DNA of 64,000 nt, from positions 124,001-188,000 of the forward strand of contig NZ_SWDW01000004.1 in the NCBI RefSeq assembly GCF_004919045.1. Reading direction: 5' to 3'. The notes below the pieces were generated by a model. That model was not told the origin of the DNA, searched no databases, and worked only from the letters and a program-made list of their open reading frames with translations. The translations under genes were made by a program, and so were the position numbers. The stretch comes from Sinomonas albida (lineage in GTDB: Bacteria > Actinomycetota > Actinomycetes > Actinomycetales > Micrococcaceae). Shown here piece by piece: positions 33,814 through 45,434 of this stretch (positions are counted from its first letter, which is position 1; every line of letters starts with the position of its first letter).

Positions 33814-34484
33814 ATGCCCTCCTTGGCGGGCGGCGCCGCGAGGAGGCGGGCCACTTCTGACGAGTCGTCGAGGCGCATCATGACGTGGACCGTGTCGCCC
33901 TCCTGATAGCTGGTCCCAGGGCCCGGCAGGATGCCCTCGCCGAAGCGGGTGAGATAGGAGACGCGCACGGGCGCCGCCTTCTCGATTGCTGCGATGGGGT
34001 GGCCGAGCCACGCCGGGTCCAGAGTGACCTCAGTCAGAACGAGGCGCCCCGACGCGTCGCGGAAGTCGCCGGCGATGCCGGCCTCGGGCAGGATGCGGCG
34101 AAGCACCTGGTCGGCGCTCCAGCGGACGGCCGCGACCGTGGGAATGCCGAGGCGCTGGTAGATCTCGGCGCGGCCTGGGTCGTAGATGCGGGCCACGACG
34201 TGGGGCACGTGGAACGTCTCCCGGGCCACACGCGTCGCGAGGATGTTCGAGTTGTCGCCGCTCGAGACGGCCGCGAACGCGTACGCCTCCTCGATGCCCG
34301 CGTGCCGCATCGTTTCGCGGTCGAAGCCGATCCCGGTGACCTTGCGTCCGCCGAACGTGCGGCGGAGTCGCCGGAAGGCCCGGTCGTCCTGATCGATGAT
34401 GGCCACGGAGTGGCCCGAGTCTTCGAGCGTGTGGGCGAGGGAGACGCCGACGCGCCCGCATCCCATGATGACGTAGTGAGCCAC
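33810..34484 (-). CDS. TrkA-type K+ uptake regulator (CeoB-like)
   Basis: A 224-residue RCK protein: MGCGRVGVSLAHTLEDSGHSVAIID forms the NAD-binding motif, with Asp at the strand end, followed by an RCK_C domain (LTEVTLDPAWLGHPIAAIEKA). It overlaps the CeoC-like gene by 4 nt. GTG 34484 is preceded by TAGATT (34491-34496, minus strand) with exactly 6 nt between, so the transcript is probably leaderless. The divergent APC permease, also apparently leaderless, could be the K+ transporter it regulates (KUP/KimA-like), but this is inference. Confidence 0.9.
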   Translation of the reverse strand: MAHYVIMGCGRVGVSLAHTLEDSGHSVAIIDQDDRAFRRLRRTFGGRKVTGIGFDRETMRHAGIEEAYAFAAVSSGDNSNILATRVARETFHVPHVVARIYDPGRAEIYQRLGIPTVAAVRWSADQVLRRILPEAGIAGDFRDASGRLVLTEVTLDPAWLGHPIAAIEKAAPVRVSYLTRFGEGILPGPGTSYQEGDTVHVMMRLDDSSEVARLLAAPPAKEGM

Positions 34485-34490
34485 AGGCCC

Positions 34491-34496
34491 AATCTA
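34491..34496 (-). promoter_or_regulatory. -10 hexamer, leaderless start of trkA pair
   Basis: TAGATT on the minus strand, six nucleotides before GTG 34484. Confidence 0.55.
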
Positions 34497-34562
34497 CCGA
34501 ATCCGCGAGGCGCCCCGGGCCGCGGCGGGTGAGTGGACTATGACTTGACCTGCCGGAGCGCA

Positions 34563-34568
34563 TACCGT
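34563..34568 (+). promoter_or_regulatory. -10 hexamer, leaderless start of APC permease
   Basis: TACCGT, six nucleotides before GTG 34575. TTGACC at 34545-34550 is only 12 nt upstream, too close for a normal -35. Confidence 0.5.
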
Positions 34569-34574
34569 GTCAGG

Positions 34575-36548
34575 GTGCTGCAGATACTCAACGCGGTCAA
34601 ACGGGTGCTCGTCGGACGCCCTTTCCGCAACGACAAGTTGAGCCACACGCTCCTTCCGAAGCGGATCGCGCTGCCGATCTTTGCCTCGGATGCGCTCTCC
34701 TCCGTCGCGTATGCCCCGGATGAGATCCTTCTCACGCTCGCCCTCGCGGGTGTGGGCGCGGTGGCACTGTCGCCGTGGGTGGGCATCGCGGTGATGCTCG
34801 TCCTCCTGACGGTCGTCGCGTCGTATCGGCAGAACGTCCACGCGTACCCTTCGGGCGGCGGCGACTACGAGATCGCGACCACGAACCTTGGGCGGTTCGC
34901 GGGCCTCACGGTCGCGTCGGCCCTCCTCGTGGACTACGTGCTCACGGTGGCGGTGTCGATGTCGTCGGCGGCAAACTACCTCACGACCGCGATCCCCGCC
35001 TTCGAGGGGAAGCAGGCGGTCATCGCCGTCGTCGGCGTCCTGGTCCTCGCCCTCGTCAACCTGCGCGGCGTCAAGGAGGCTGGCACGGTCTTCGCCGCCC
35101 CGACATACATCTTCATGGTCTCGATCATCGGCATGACGCTCGTGGGGCTCGTCCAGTTCCTCACGGGCAACCTGCATCCCGCAGCGAGTGCGGGGTTCCA
35201 GATCGTGCCGTCCTCCGAGTTCAACTCGGGTCTCGTTGGCCTCGCGGGCGGATTCCTGCTGCTCCGCGCCTTCTCCTCGGGCGCCGCGGCACTCACCGGC
35301 GTCGAGGCGATCAGCAACGGCGTGCCGAACTTCCGGCCGCCCAAGAGCTCGAACGCAGCGAAGACGCTGCTTCTGCTCGGCACCGTCGCCGCCGGGATGC
35401 TCGCGGGCATCCTGTTCCTCGCCAACGCGACGCACGTTCACCTCGCGCAGGACCCCACGAGCGAGCTTCTGCAGAACGGCCAGCCGCTCCCGGCCGACTA
35501 TGTGCAGACTCCGGCGATCGGCCAGATCGCGGACGCTGTGTTCGGAAGCGGAAGCATTGCCTTCTACATCGTCGTCGCCGCGACGGGCGTGATCCTCGTG
35601 TTCGCGTCCAATACGGCGTTCAACGGCTTCCCGATCCTCGGGTCGATCCTCGCCCAGGACGGCTACCTCCCGCGCCAGCTGCGCACGCGCGGCGACCGGC
35701 TGGCGTTCAGCAACGGCGTGATCCTGCTCGCCGCCGGGGCGCTCGTGCTCATCATCGCGTTCGACGCGGACGTCACGAAGCTCATCCAGCTCTACATCGT
35801 GGGCGTCTTCGTCTCGTTCACCGCGAGCCAGCTCGGGATGATCCGGCACTGGACGCGCGAGCTCCAGCGGGTCAAGGACCGCCAGACCCGCCAGCGCATT
35901 ATGCGCTCGCGCGTAGTCAACTCGATCGGCTTCGGGATGACGGCGACCGTGCTCGTGATCGTCCTCATCACGAAGTTCGAGCACGGTGCGTGGATCGCGA
36001 TCCTCGCGATGTTCGTCCTGTTCCTCATCATGTGGAGCATCCACGCGCACTACGCCAACGTGGCGCGCGAGCTCGCGGTCGGCGACGACGCCTCGGCCCG
36101 GGCCCTGCCGAGCCGCGTGCACGCGGTCCTCCTCGTCTCCCACGTGCGCAAGCCCGTGCTGCGGGCGCTCGCGTACGCGCGGGCGTCCCGACCGTCCCGG
36201 CTCGATGCGGTGACCGTGGACATCAGCCCCGAGGAGACCGCGCAGACCGTCGAGGACTGGCAGAAGCTCGACATCCCGGTGCCGCTCACCGTGCTCGCAA
36301 GCCCCTACCGAGAGACGGTCACGCCGCTCCTCGATTACATCGACGGGATGCGCCGCGAGTCGCCGCGGGACCTCATCGTCGTGTACATCCCGGAATACGT
36401 GGTCGGCAAGTGGTGGGAGCAGCTTGTGCACAACCAGACGGCGCTGCGCATCAAGGCGCGCCTGCACTTCGAGCCCGGCGTCATGGTGGCGAGCGTCCCG
36501 TGGCAGCTCAAGTCGTCCGAGGACGCGCGGAAGCTGCAGGAGCTGTGA
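34575..36548 (+). CDS. APC-superfamily permease, KimA/YdaO-like
   Basis: A 657-residue protein. It opens with KRVLVGRPFRNDKLSHTLLPKRIALPIFASDALSSVAYA (read in parts), has the YPSGGGDYEIA helix-1 motif, about 12 membrane segments (about 40-480), and a ~170-residue cytosolic C-terminal domain resembling a USP fold (VHAVLLVSHVRKPVLRALAYARA). This layout matches KimA/YdaO-type K+ importers and related amino-acid permeases. I chose GTG 34575: the family sequence starts there and it is the predicted +1. Its position opposite two TrkA-type K+ regulators supports K+ transport. The methyltransferase start overlaps its stop by 4 nt. Confidence 0.85.
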   Translation: MLQILNAVKRVLVGRPFRNDKLSHTLLPKRIALPIFASDALSSVAYAPDEILLTLALAGVGAVALSPWVGIAVMLVLLTVVASYRQNVHAYPSGGGDYEIATTNLGRFAGLTVASALLVDYVLTVAVSMSSAANYLTTAIPAFEGKQAVIAVVGVLVLALVNLRGVKEAGTVFAAPTYIFMVSIIGMTLVGLVQFLTGNLHPAASAGFQIVPSSEFNSGLVGLAGGFLLLRAFSSGAAALTGVEAISNGVPNFRPPKSSNAAKTLLLLGTVAAGMLAGILFLANATHVHLAQDPTSELLQNGQPLPADYVQTPAIGQIADAVFGSGSIAFYIVVAATGVILVFASNTAFNGFPILGSILAQDGYLPRQLRTRGDRLAFSNGVILLAAGALVLIIAFDADVTKLIQLYIVGVFVSFTASQLGMIRHWTRELQRVKDRQTRQRIMRSRVVNSIGFGMTATVLVIVLITKFEHGAWIAILAMFVLFLIMWSIHAHYANVARELAVGDDASARALPSRVHAVLLVSHVRKPVLRALAYARASRPSRLDAVTVDISPEETAQTVEDWQKLDIPVPLTVLASPYRETVTPLLDYIDGMRRESPRDLIVVYIPEYVVGKWWEQLVHNQTALRIKARLHFEPGVMVASVPWQLKSSEDARKLQEL

Positions 36549-37903
36549 GCGGCGCACTCGAGCTCAGGCTCGGCCCGATCGCCCACGGCGGCCACACGGT
36601 GGCCCGGCATGAAGGCCGGGTCATCTTCGTGCGCCACGGCATCCCGGGCGAACTCGTCCGCGCCCGCCTCACGGAGTCCGATGAGGGCAAGCGCTTCTGG
36701 CGCGCCGACGTGGTCGAGGTGCTCGGGCCCTCGCCCGCGCGGCGGCCGCATTTCTGGGCGCCCGCGGACTCGCCTGCCGCGTACGCCGCGGGCACGGTCC
36801 CCGTGGGCGGCGCCGAGTTCGGCCACATCGAGCTCGCCGAGCAGCGCCGCCTCAAGGCCGCTGTGGTGCGCGAGCAGCTCACGCGGCTCGCGCACCTCGA
36901 GCTTGAGGTAGAGGTCGAGGCTGTCCCGGTCGGGGACGCCGGCCCGACCGCCGGCCGCGGCGAGGGCTCGGGGCACGCCGCGGACGACGACGGCCTCCAC
37001 TGGCGGACGCGGTGCAGCTTCGCGGTGGACGCCTCCGGACGCCTCGCGATGCACGCCCATCGCTCGGAGGCGACCGTCCCGGTGCAGGACATGCCGCTCG
37101 CCGTCGATGGAATCGAGCGCCTGGGGCTCTGGGACGCCGACCTGTCGGGCGTCGCGCGGGTCGAGGTCGCCGCGCCCGCCTCCGGGACCACGCCGCTCGT
37201 AGTCCTCACGCTCTCGGAAGACGTCCCGTCGAACCGCCTGCGCGAGCTTCTCGACGCGATCGACGGCGACGCCTCCGTGAGCGTCGTCGACCCGACGGGC
37301 GGCGCGCCCCTCACGCTCCGCGGCCGCGGCTCGGTCGCCGAGGAGGCCGGAGGGTTCCACTACACCGTGACGGGCGAGGGGTTCTGGCAGATCCACCGGC
37401 GTGCCCCCGAGACGCTCATGGCCGCGGTCCTCGACGCGGTGCGTCCCGTGCTGGGGGAGGGCGGCTCTGCGGCCGACCTCTACGCTGGGGCGGGCCTGTT
37501 CACGGCACCGCTCGCTTCGATCGTCGGCCAGTCGGGATCCGTCCTCTCCGTCGAGGGGTCTCCCGGGACGAGCCGCGACGCCCGCCGCACCTTCAAGCGC
37601 GAGCGGCACGTCGACGTCGTCCAGGGCCGCGTCGAGCGCGTGCTGCGACAGCACGCTGGGGCGAGCTTCGACGCCGTCGTCCTCGACCCTCCGCGCGCCG
37701 GCGCCGGGCGCGAGGTGGTGCGCCAGCTTGTGGCCGCCGCGCCGCGGGCCGTCGCCTACGTCGCGTGCGATCCCGCGTCCTTTGCGCGGGATCTTGGCTG
37801 GTTCCGCGAGGCGGGGTGGTCCCTCGAGTGGCTGCGCGCGTTCGACTTGTACCCGCATACGCACCATGTGGAAACGGTCGCGCTGCTGACGCCCGGCGCC
37901 TGA
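36545..37903 (+). CDS. TrmA/RlmD-family uracil-5 RNA methyltransferase
   Basis: A 452-residue SAM-dependent RNA methyltransferase. An N-terminal TRAM domain (GPIAHGGHTVARHEGRVIFV, about 8-60) precedes the catalytic domain: SAM site AADLYAGAGLFTAPLA (about 307-322), FDAVVLDPPRAGAG (about 377-390) and the catalytic-loop Cys in VAYVACDPASFARDL (about 407). The four-Cys Fe-S cluster of RlmD is absent. Target (U54 tRNA or 23S U) cannot be decided. GTG 36545 overlaps the permease stop. The last ~10 codons are duplicated downstream in 62-bp tandem units. Confidence 0.9.
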   Translation: MSGALELRLGPIAHGGHTVARHEGRVIFVRHGIPGELVRARLTESDEGKRFWRADVVEVLGPSPARRPHFWAPADSPAAYAAGTVPVGGAEFGHIELAEQRRLKAAVVREQLTRLAHLELEVEVEAVPVGDAGPTAGRGEGSGHAADDDGLHWRTRCSFAVDASGRLAMHAHRSEATVPVQDMPLAVDGIERLGLWDADLSGVARVEVAAPASGTTPLVVLTLSEDVPSNRLRELLDAIDGDASVSVVDPTGGAPLTLRGRGSVAEEAGGFHYTVTGEGFWQIHRRAPETLMAAVLDAVRPVLGEGGSAADLYAGAGLFTAPLASIVGQSGSVLSVEGSPGTSRDARRTFKRERHVDVVQGRVERVLRQHAGASFDAVVLDPPRAGAGREVVRQLVAAAPRAVAYVACDPASFARDLGWFREAGWSLEWLRAFDLYPHTHHVETVALLTPGA

Positions 37904-38032
37904 GCCCGCCCCGATCAGGGTGGGGATGGGTGCGAACGGTCGCGCTGCTGACGCCCGGCGCCTGAGCCCGCCCCGATCAGGGTGGGGATGGGTGCGAACG
38001 GTCGCGCTGCTGACGCCCGGCGCTTGAGCCCG
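37873..38032 (+). repeat. 62-bp tandem duplication of the methyltransferase gene 3' end
   Basis: Two identical 62-bp units (37873-37934, 37935-37996) and a 36-bp partial third (37997-38032, one substitution C to T in the stop region). Unit 1 contains the true last codons and TGA; the later copies repeat the C-terminal coding stretch and stop out of context. 62 is not a multiple of 3, so only the first copy is coding. The units are near-identical, indicating a recent slippage event. Confidence 0.95.
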
Positions 38033-38217
38033 CGCCAAGAGAACTGGGCTGGAGCGCATGTGACGGGTCGGCCTGCGCGGGTAGGGATCCCTCGAACTAG
38101 GATGGGCAGTGGCGCAGGGAGCCAGACCGCGCACGATGCAAGCTAGCTAAGGCTTACCTAACTAGCAACGGCACTTCCGCGCGGCAAAGATGGCAGTGTT
38201 GCGAGAGGAGTGGTGCA
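37904..38217. other. 314-nt intergenic region ahead of acnA
   Basis: Contains the tandem 62-bp units (to 38032), a possible -10 TAGGAT (38098-38103), a DtxR/IdeR-like box (38143-38161) and the acnA ribosome binding site GAGAGGAG (38203-38210). No other gene is visible. Confidence 0.7.
38143..38161. promoter_or_regulatory. DtxR/IdeR-like iron box upstream of acnA
   Basis: Matches 15 of 19 positions of the DtxR/IdeR consensus TTAGGTTAGGCTAACCTAA, with 10 of 11 matches in the right half (GGCTTACCTAA). It lies 56 nt upstream of the acnA start, downstream of a TAGGAT hexamer. Aconitase carries a 4Fe-4S cluster and is often iron-regulated. Confidence 0.55.
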
Positions 38218-41067
<2,850 letters not shown>

Positions 41068-41108
41068 CGCACTAGCTGCGCGGGCCGGAGCCACGGCCAG
41101 CGGAGTCT

Positions 41109-41143
41109 GCGAGGGCCCCCACCGCATCGGTGGGGGCCCTCGC
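41109..41143 (+). terminator. Rho-independent-like hairpin after acnA
   Basis: A 15-bp perfect stem (41109-41123 with 41129-41143) and a 5-nt GCATC loop, 41 nt after the acnA stop and upstream of the dxs promoter. No U-tract. Confidence 0.85.
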
Positions 41144-41182
41144 GCGTCCCAGCCCGATCCGGGCTGCGCGGGGGCAAGGCGC

Positions 41183-41188
41183 TACAGT
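41183..41188 (+). promoter_or_regulatory. -10 hexamer of dxs promoter
   Basis: TACAGT, predicted +1 near 41195, giving a ~26-nt leader with AAGGAG (from 41209) before TTG 41221. Confidence 0.45.
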
Positions 41189-41220
41189 GGGTTGAGCACG
41201 TTTCGAGCAAGGAGCCGCCG

Positions 41221-43203
41221 TTGGGCATTCTGGAGAGCATCCGGGGACCGCAGGACCTCGACCGCCTCACATCCCAGGAGCTGACGGATCTGGCAGAAGA
41301 GATCCGCCGGTTCCTCATCCGCAACGTCGCGCAGACCGGGGGGCATCTGGGCCCTAACCTCGGTGTCGTCGAGCTGACGCTCGCGATCCACCGCGTCTTC
41401 GACTCGCCACGCGACAGCATCGTCTTCGACACGGGGCACCAGTCGTACGTCCACAAGCTCGTCACCGGGCGGCAGGACTTCTCGACGCTGCGCCAGCAGG
41501 GCGGCCTGTCGGGCTACCCGTCGCGCGCCGAGAGCGAGCACGACATCGTCGAGTCCTCGCACGCTTCGTCCTCCCTCTCGTGGGCCGACGGCATCTCCAA
41601 GGCGCGCAAGCTGACGGGTCAGGGCGACCGCTCCACGGTGGTCGTGGTGGGCGACGGCGCGCTCACGGGCGGCATGGCCTGGGAGGCGCTCAACAACATT
41701 GCCGCTGACAAGGACCGCCGCGTGGTCATCGTGGTCAACGACAACGGCCGCTCGTATGCGCCGACGGTCGGCGGCTTCGCAGACTACCTCGCCTCCCTGC
41801 GCCCCGCGATCGACGCCGTGCGCACGGCAGCGGTGTACGAGGGAACGCTCGCGTTCTGGAAGAAGCGCCTCCAGGAGGGCGGCCCCGTGGGCCGTTTCGC
41901 GTACAAGGGCCTCCACGCCGCGAAGAAGGGCGCCAAGGACTGGTGGGCGCCCCAGGGCATGTTCGAGGACCTCGGCCTCAAGTACATCGGTCCCGTGGAC
42001 GGGCACGACGAGCGCGCGCTCGAGAACGCCCTGACCACCGCCAAGCACTTCGCGGGCCCCGTCATCGTCCACGCGATCACGGAGAAGGGCCGCGGCTACG
42101 CGCCGGCGCGCGCCAACGAAGAGGACCAGTTCCACGCGGTCGGCGTGATCGATCCCGTCACCGGGGAGCCCGTGGCCGCCGCCGGGGCTGCGTCGTGGAC
42201 GAGCGTCTTCGCCGAGGAGATCGCGGCGATCGCGGACGAGCGTCCCGACGTCGTGGGCATCACCGGCGCGATGCTGATCCCGGTGGGCCTGCACAAGTTC
42301 GCCGCCCGGCATCCCGACCGCGTCTTCGACGTCGGCATCGCGGAGCAGCACGCCATGACGAGCGCGGCCGGCATGGCGTTCGGCGGCCTGCACCCTGTCG
42401 TCGCCGTGTACTCCACGTTCCTCAACCGCGCGTACGACCAGCTCCTCATGGACGTCGCGCTGCACAAGGCCGGCGTGACGATCGTCCTCGACCGCGCGGG
42501 CGTGACCGGGCCCGACGGCGCGAGCCACCATGGGCAGTGGGACATGGCGCTGGTCCAGAGCGTGCCCGGCCTCCACCTCGCGGCGCCCCGCGACGCGACC
42601 CGCCTCCGGGAAGAGCTCCGCGAGGCCGTCGCCGTCTCCGACGCACCGACCGTGGTGCGGTTCTCGAAGGGCAACGTGGGCCGCGAGACCGAGGCGTCGG
42701 AGCGGCTCGCCGACGGCGTCGACGTGCTGCGCCGCACGGGGGCGCGGGCTCCCGGCCAGCCCGGAGCCGACGTCCTGCTCGTCGCGGTGGGCGCGATGAG
42801 CGATCTGGCGCTCGACATCGCGGAGCGCCTCGACCACCAGGGCATCAGCTCGACGGTTGTGGACCCGCGCTGGGTCTTGCCTGTGCCGAAGAGCGTCATC
42901 CGCCTCGCGGCCGACCATCGGATCGTCGTCTGCCTCGAGGACGGCGTCCGCGCTGGCGGCGTCGGCTCGCGGATCCGTCAGGAGATGCGGGCGGCGGGCG
43001 TCGACACGGCGCTCAACGAGGTGGGCCTGCCGGTCGAGTTCCTCGACCACGGCACGCGGTCCGAGGTGCTCGCCAGGATCGGGCTGACGGCCCAGCAGGT
43101 CACGCACGACATCGTCGCGCAGGTCCTCGGCACGAAGGTCCCGTTCGCGCGGCCCCTGCCCGGGCAGACGGCGCCGCGCACGGGAAGCCTCCCGCAACTG
43201 TGA
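41221..43203 (+). CDS. dxs: 1-deoxy-D-xylulose-5-phosphate synthase
   Basis: A 660-residue TPP enzyme, first step of the MEP isoprenoid pathway. It has the [16 protein letters not shown] active-site His segment, TPP/Mg motif [16 protein letters not shown] (about 145-160), [15 protein letters not shown], the [17 protein letters not shown] catalytic Glu segment (about 372) and a transketolase C-terminal domain. TTG 41221 is the start, with AAGGAG upstream. The DUF402 gene starts by GTGA overlap. dxs sits beside acnA and upstream of rnd/DUF3000 in the conserved actinobacterial order, here interrupted by ~11 kb of other genes. Confidence 0.97.
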   Translation: MGILESIRGPQDLDRLTSQELTDLAEEIRRFLIRNVAQTGGHLGPNLGVVELTLAIHRVFDSPRDSIVFDTGHQSYVHKLVTGRQDFSTLRQQGGLSGYPSRAESEHDIVESSHASSSLSWADGISKARKLTGQGDRSTVVVVGDGALTGGMAWEALNNIAADKDRRVVIVVNDNGRSYAPTVGGFADYLASLRPAIDAVRTAAVYEGTLAFWKKRLQEGGPVGRFAYKGLHAAKKGAKDWWAPQGMFEDLGLKYIGPVDGHDERALENALTTAKHFAGPVIVHAITEKGRGYAPARANEEDQFHAVGVIDPVTGEPVAAAGAASWTSVFAEEIAAIADERPDVVGITGAMLIPVGLHKFAARHPDRVFDVGIAEQHAMTSAAGMAFGGLHPVVAVYSTFLNRAYDQLLMDVALHKAGVTIVLDRAGVTGPDGASHHGQWDMALVQSVPGLHLAAPRDATRLREELREAVAVSDAPTVVRFSKGNVGRETEASERLADGVDVLRRTGARAPGQPGADVLLVAVGAMSDLALDIAERLDHQGISSTVVDPRWVLPVPKSVIRLAADHRIVVCLEDGVRAGGVGSRIRQEMRAAGVDTALNEVGLPVEFLDHGTRSEVLARIGLTAQQVTHDIVAQVLGTKVPFARPLPGQTAPRTGSLPQL

Positions 43204-43832
43204 GCCAGCCTGCGTCGGCCCGGTCGGTACCGAGTCGCACGGCGGCGCCCACCGAGGCCGACCTCCCGCGCGTGGGGGATCTCGTCGTCGCCCGCAACCG
43301 CAAGTGGAACGGCGCGGCCCATTGGGTCGTGCCCGGCGTCGCCCTCGGCGAGGACGAGCACGGCTGGTGGATCTACCAGGGCAGCGGCGAGTTCATCTCG
43401 CGCCCCGGCATGGCGCTGCACACCCGCACGGACGCGGTGCTGTTCGTGCCGCGCGAAGGGGCCTACGCGGCGACCTTCTACGACGACGCGAATCCGGGGG
43501 AGTTCCGCGTCTACGTGGACCTCGCGTGGGACCTTGAATGGCATCGCATCCGGGGGTCGGCGTCGGACGGCCGCGGCGCTGTCGAGTTCCACATGGTCGA
43601 CATGGATCTCGACGTCATCCGCTCGGCCGTGAACGGCGTCTTCGTGGACGACGAGGACGAGTTCGAGGAGCATGGCGCGAGCATGGACTACCCGGAATGG
43701 CTCGTGGCAGCCGTCCGGGACGAATGCGGCCGCCTTGTGGCGGCCGTGACGGAGGGCTATGGCCCGTTCGGCGGTGTCGCCGAGGAATGGCTGGCCCGCG
43801 GACGCGAGGCCGCGAGAGAGGACCACGAATGA
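43200..43832 (+). CDS. DUF402 domain-containing protein
   Basis: A 210-residue protein. After ~25 variable residues comes [22 protein letters not shown], then [19 protein letters not shown] and [30 protein letters not shown]. The acidic cluster is the hydrolase active-site region of DUF402/FomD-type proteins, which act on nucleoside diphosphates or their conjugates. GTG 43200 overlaps the dxs stop, and its own stop overlaps the following gene, so three genes are coupled. Substrate unknown. Confidence 0.87.
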   Translation: MSQPASARSVPSRTAAPTEADLPRVGDLVVARNRKWNGAAHWVVPGVALGEDEHGWWIYQGSGEFISRPGMALHTRTDAVLFVPREGAYAATFYDDANPGEFRVYVDLAWDLEWHRIRGSASDGRGAVEFHMVDMDLDVIRSAVNGVFVDDEDEFEEHGASMDYPEWLVAAVRDECGRLVAAVTEGYGPFGGVAEEWLARGREAAREDHE

Positions 43833-44386
43833 GCTTCCTGCGCGTCTACCGCCGCGGCGACGACGGCACCTTGGAATTCAGGGAGGCCTGGCACGACGAC
43901 GACGCGGACCAGTTCGTGGTCAACCACGGCACCGTGGGCCACGTCTCGACGACGGAGGCCACGGACGACGTCGACGCTGCCGCCGCCGAGGCGCTCCTCG
44001 CCGCCTTCGCTGCCCAGTGCGGAGAGGACGGCTACGCGGAGATTCCGGACGCGGAGCAGCACCGCGTCGTGGCGCAGTTCGCCCTCAAGTCCCAGGACGG
44101 CACGGAGCGCGACCGGTTCCTCGAGCGCCAGGCCGTGGGGGCCCTTTCAGCGCACCTCGCGTGGCGCGGGCTTGGGACGGTCGAGGGGAGCGAGATCGGC
44201 GGCGGCCGCCTCACGATCTTCACGCGCTGCGTCGACGCCAACAAGGCCGTGGCCGCCGTCAAGTCGTGCCTGCGGGAGGCGACGAGTGACTTCACGAAGC
44301 TCTCGATCGCGGTCGCGGGGCCGGACGCGCCCGATGCGTTCAAGCTCAAGCACGCGCCGTCGGGAGTGCGCAGCTTCACGCTCTGA
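43829..44386 (+). CDS. Conserved hypothetical protein, coupled to DUF402 gene
   Basis: A 185-residue acidic alpha/beta protein starting [31 protein letters not shown] (read in parts) and ending APSGVRSFTL. It has an N-terminal WGR-like beta element, and the RLTIFTRCVDANKAVAAVKSCLREA stretch (about 130-155) looks like a ferredoxin-like half. No family is recognised with confidence. ATG 43829 overlaps the DUF402 stop (ATGA), so it is translated with it. Confidence 0.75.
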   Translation: MSFLRVYRRGDDGTLEFREAWHDDDADQFVVNHGTVGHVSTTEATDDVDAAAAEALLAAFAAQCGEDGYAEIPDAEQHRVVAQFALKSQDGTERDRFLERQAVGALSAHLAWRGLGTVEGSEIGGGRLTIFTRCVDANKAVAAVKSCLREATSDFTKLSIAVAGPDAPDAFKLKHAPSGVRSFTL

Positions 44387-44434
44387 CTGGGTTGGCCCGC
44401 TCCCGGCCGCGCCGGCTGGCCCCCACCCCGCGAG

Positions 44435-44440
44435 TAGGCT
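44435..44440 (+). promoter_or_regulatory. -10 hexamer, leaderless start of aldo/keto reductase
   Basis: TAGGCT, six nucleotides before ATG 44447. Confidence 0.55.
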
Positions 44441-44446
44441 GGCCGT

Positions 44447-45424
44447 ATGACTGATTACCGCCGCCTGGGCCATTCCGGGCTGACCGTGTCCACCGTCGGC
44501 CTCGGGTGCAACAACCTCGGCCGTGCGAACACCCCCACGGAGTCCCAGGAAGGGACCAACGCCGTGGTCCACGCCGCAATCGAAGCGGGGATCACGCTCT
44601 TCGACGTCGCCGACGTCTACGGCAAGACCCCCGGCCTGAGCGAGCAGATGCTCGGCCAAGCGCTCAAGGGGCGCCGCGACGATGTCGTGGTGGCCACGAA
44701 GTTCGGCATGGACATGCGCGGCGCGAACGGCAACGACTTCGGCGCGCGCGGCTCGCGCCGGTATATCCGTCAGGCCGTCGAGGCCTCGCTGCGGCGCCTC
44801 GACACCGACTGGATCGACCTGTACCAGTTCCACACCCCCGATCCGCTCACGCCCATCGAGGAGACGCTCGCCGCGCTCGACGACCTCGTGCACGAGGGCA
44901 AGGTCCGGTACGTGGGCCACTCGAACCGCAGCGGCTGGCAGATCGCCGAGGCCGAATTCGTGGCGCGGATGGGCGGCTACACGCCGTTCGTCTCGAGCCA
45001 GAACCACTACAACCTCCTGGACCGCCGCGCAGAGCTCGAGGTCACGGAAGCGGCCGAGGCCTACGGCCTGGGCGTGCTCCCGTACTTCCCGCTCGCGAAT
45101 GGCCTGCTCACGGGCAAGTACTCGCGGGGGACCGCGCCGGAGGGCTCGCGGCTCTCGCACTCGCGCACCAACCTCGTCCACGACGCCGACTGGGACCAGC
45201 TCGACCGCTTCTCGGCCTTCGCGGAGGAGCGCGGTCTCACCGAGCTCCAGGTCGCGTTCTCGTGGCTCGCCGCGCAGCCGTCGGTCGGAAGCGTCATCGC
45301 GGGCGCGACGCGCCCCGAGCAGATCCGCGAGAACGCCGAGGCCGCCTCGTGGCAGCCGAGCGCCGAGGACCTCGCCGAGCTCGACGAGATCTTCCCGCGG
45401 ACGCCCAAGGTCGCCCTGTTCTGA
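44447..45424 (+). CDS. Aldo/keto reductase
   Basis: A 325-residue AKR with the (beta/alpha)8 signature: LGCNNLGRAN near the N-terminus, FDVADVYGKTPGLSEQMLGQAL (catalytic Asp and Tyr), VVVATKFGMDM (Lys), IDLYQFHTPDPLTPIEETLAAL (His) and the NADPH-binding GSVIAGATRPEQIREN near the C-terminus. Substrate is unknown; AKR11/12-like oxidoreductases act on sugars and small aldehydes. The predicted +1 is on the ATG. The nucleoside hydrolase follows after 10 nt, so they share a transcript. Confidence 0.92.
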   Translation: MTDYRRLGHSGLTVSTVGLGCNNLGRANTPTESQEGTNAVVHAAIEAGITLFDVADVYGKTPGLSEQMLGQALKGRRDDVVVATKFGMDMRGANGNDFGARGSRRYIRQAVEASLRRLDTDWIDLYQFHTPDPLTPIEETLAALDDLVHEGKVRYVGHSNRSGWQIAEAEFVARMGGYTPFVSSQNHYNLLDRRAELEVTEAAEAYGLGVLPYFPLANGLLTGKYSRGTAPEGSRLSHSRTNLVHDADWDQLDRFSAFAEERGLTELQVAFSWLAAQPSVGSVIAGATRPEQIRENAEAASWQPSAEDLAELDEIFPRTPKVALF

Positions 45425-45434
45425 GCGCGCTGCC

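Noticed and set aside
34494-36557. 687-residue minus-strand open frame over the APC permease
   Set aside because: Shadow; composition (His/Arg/Asp-rich) and absence of any family similarity.
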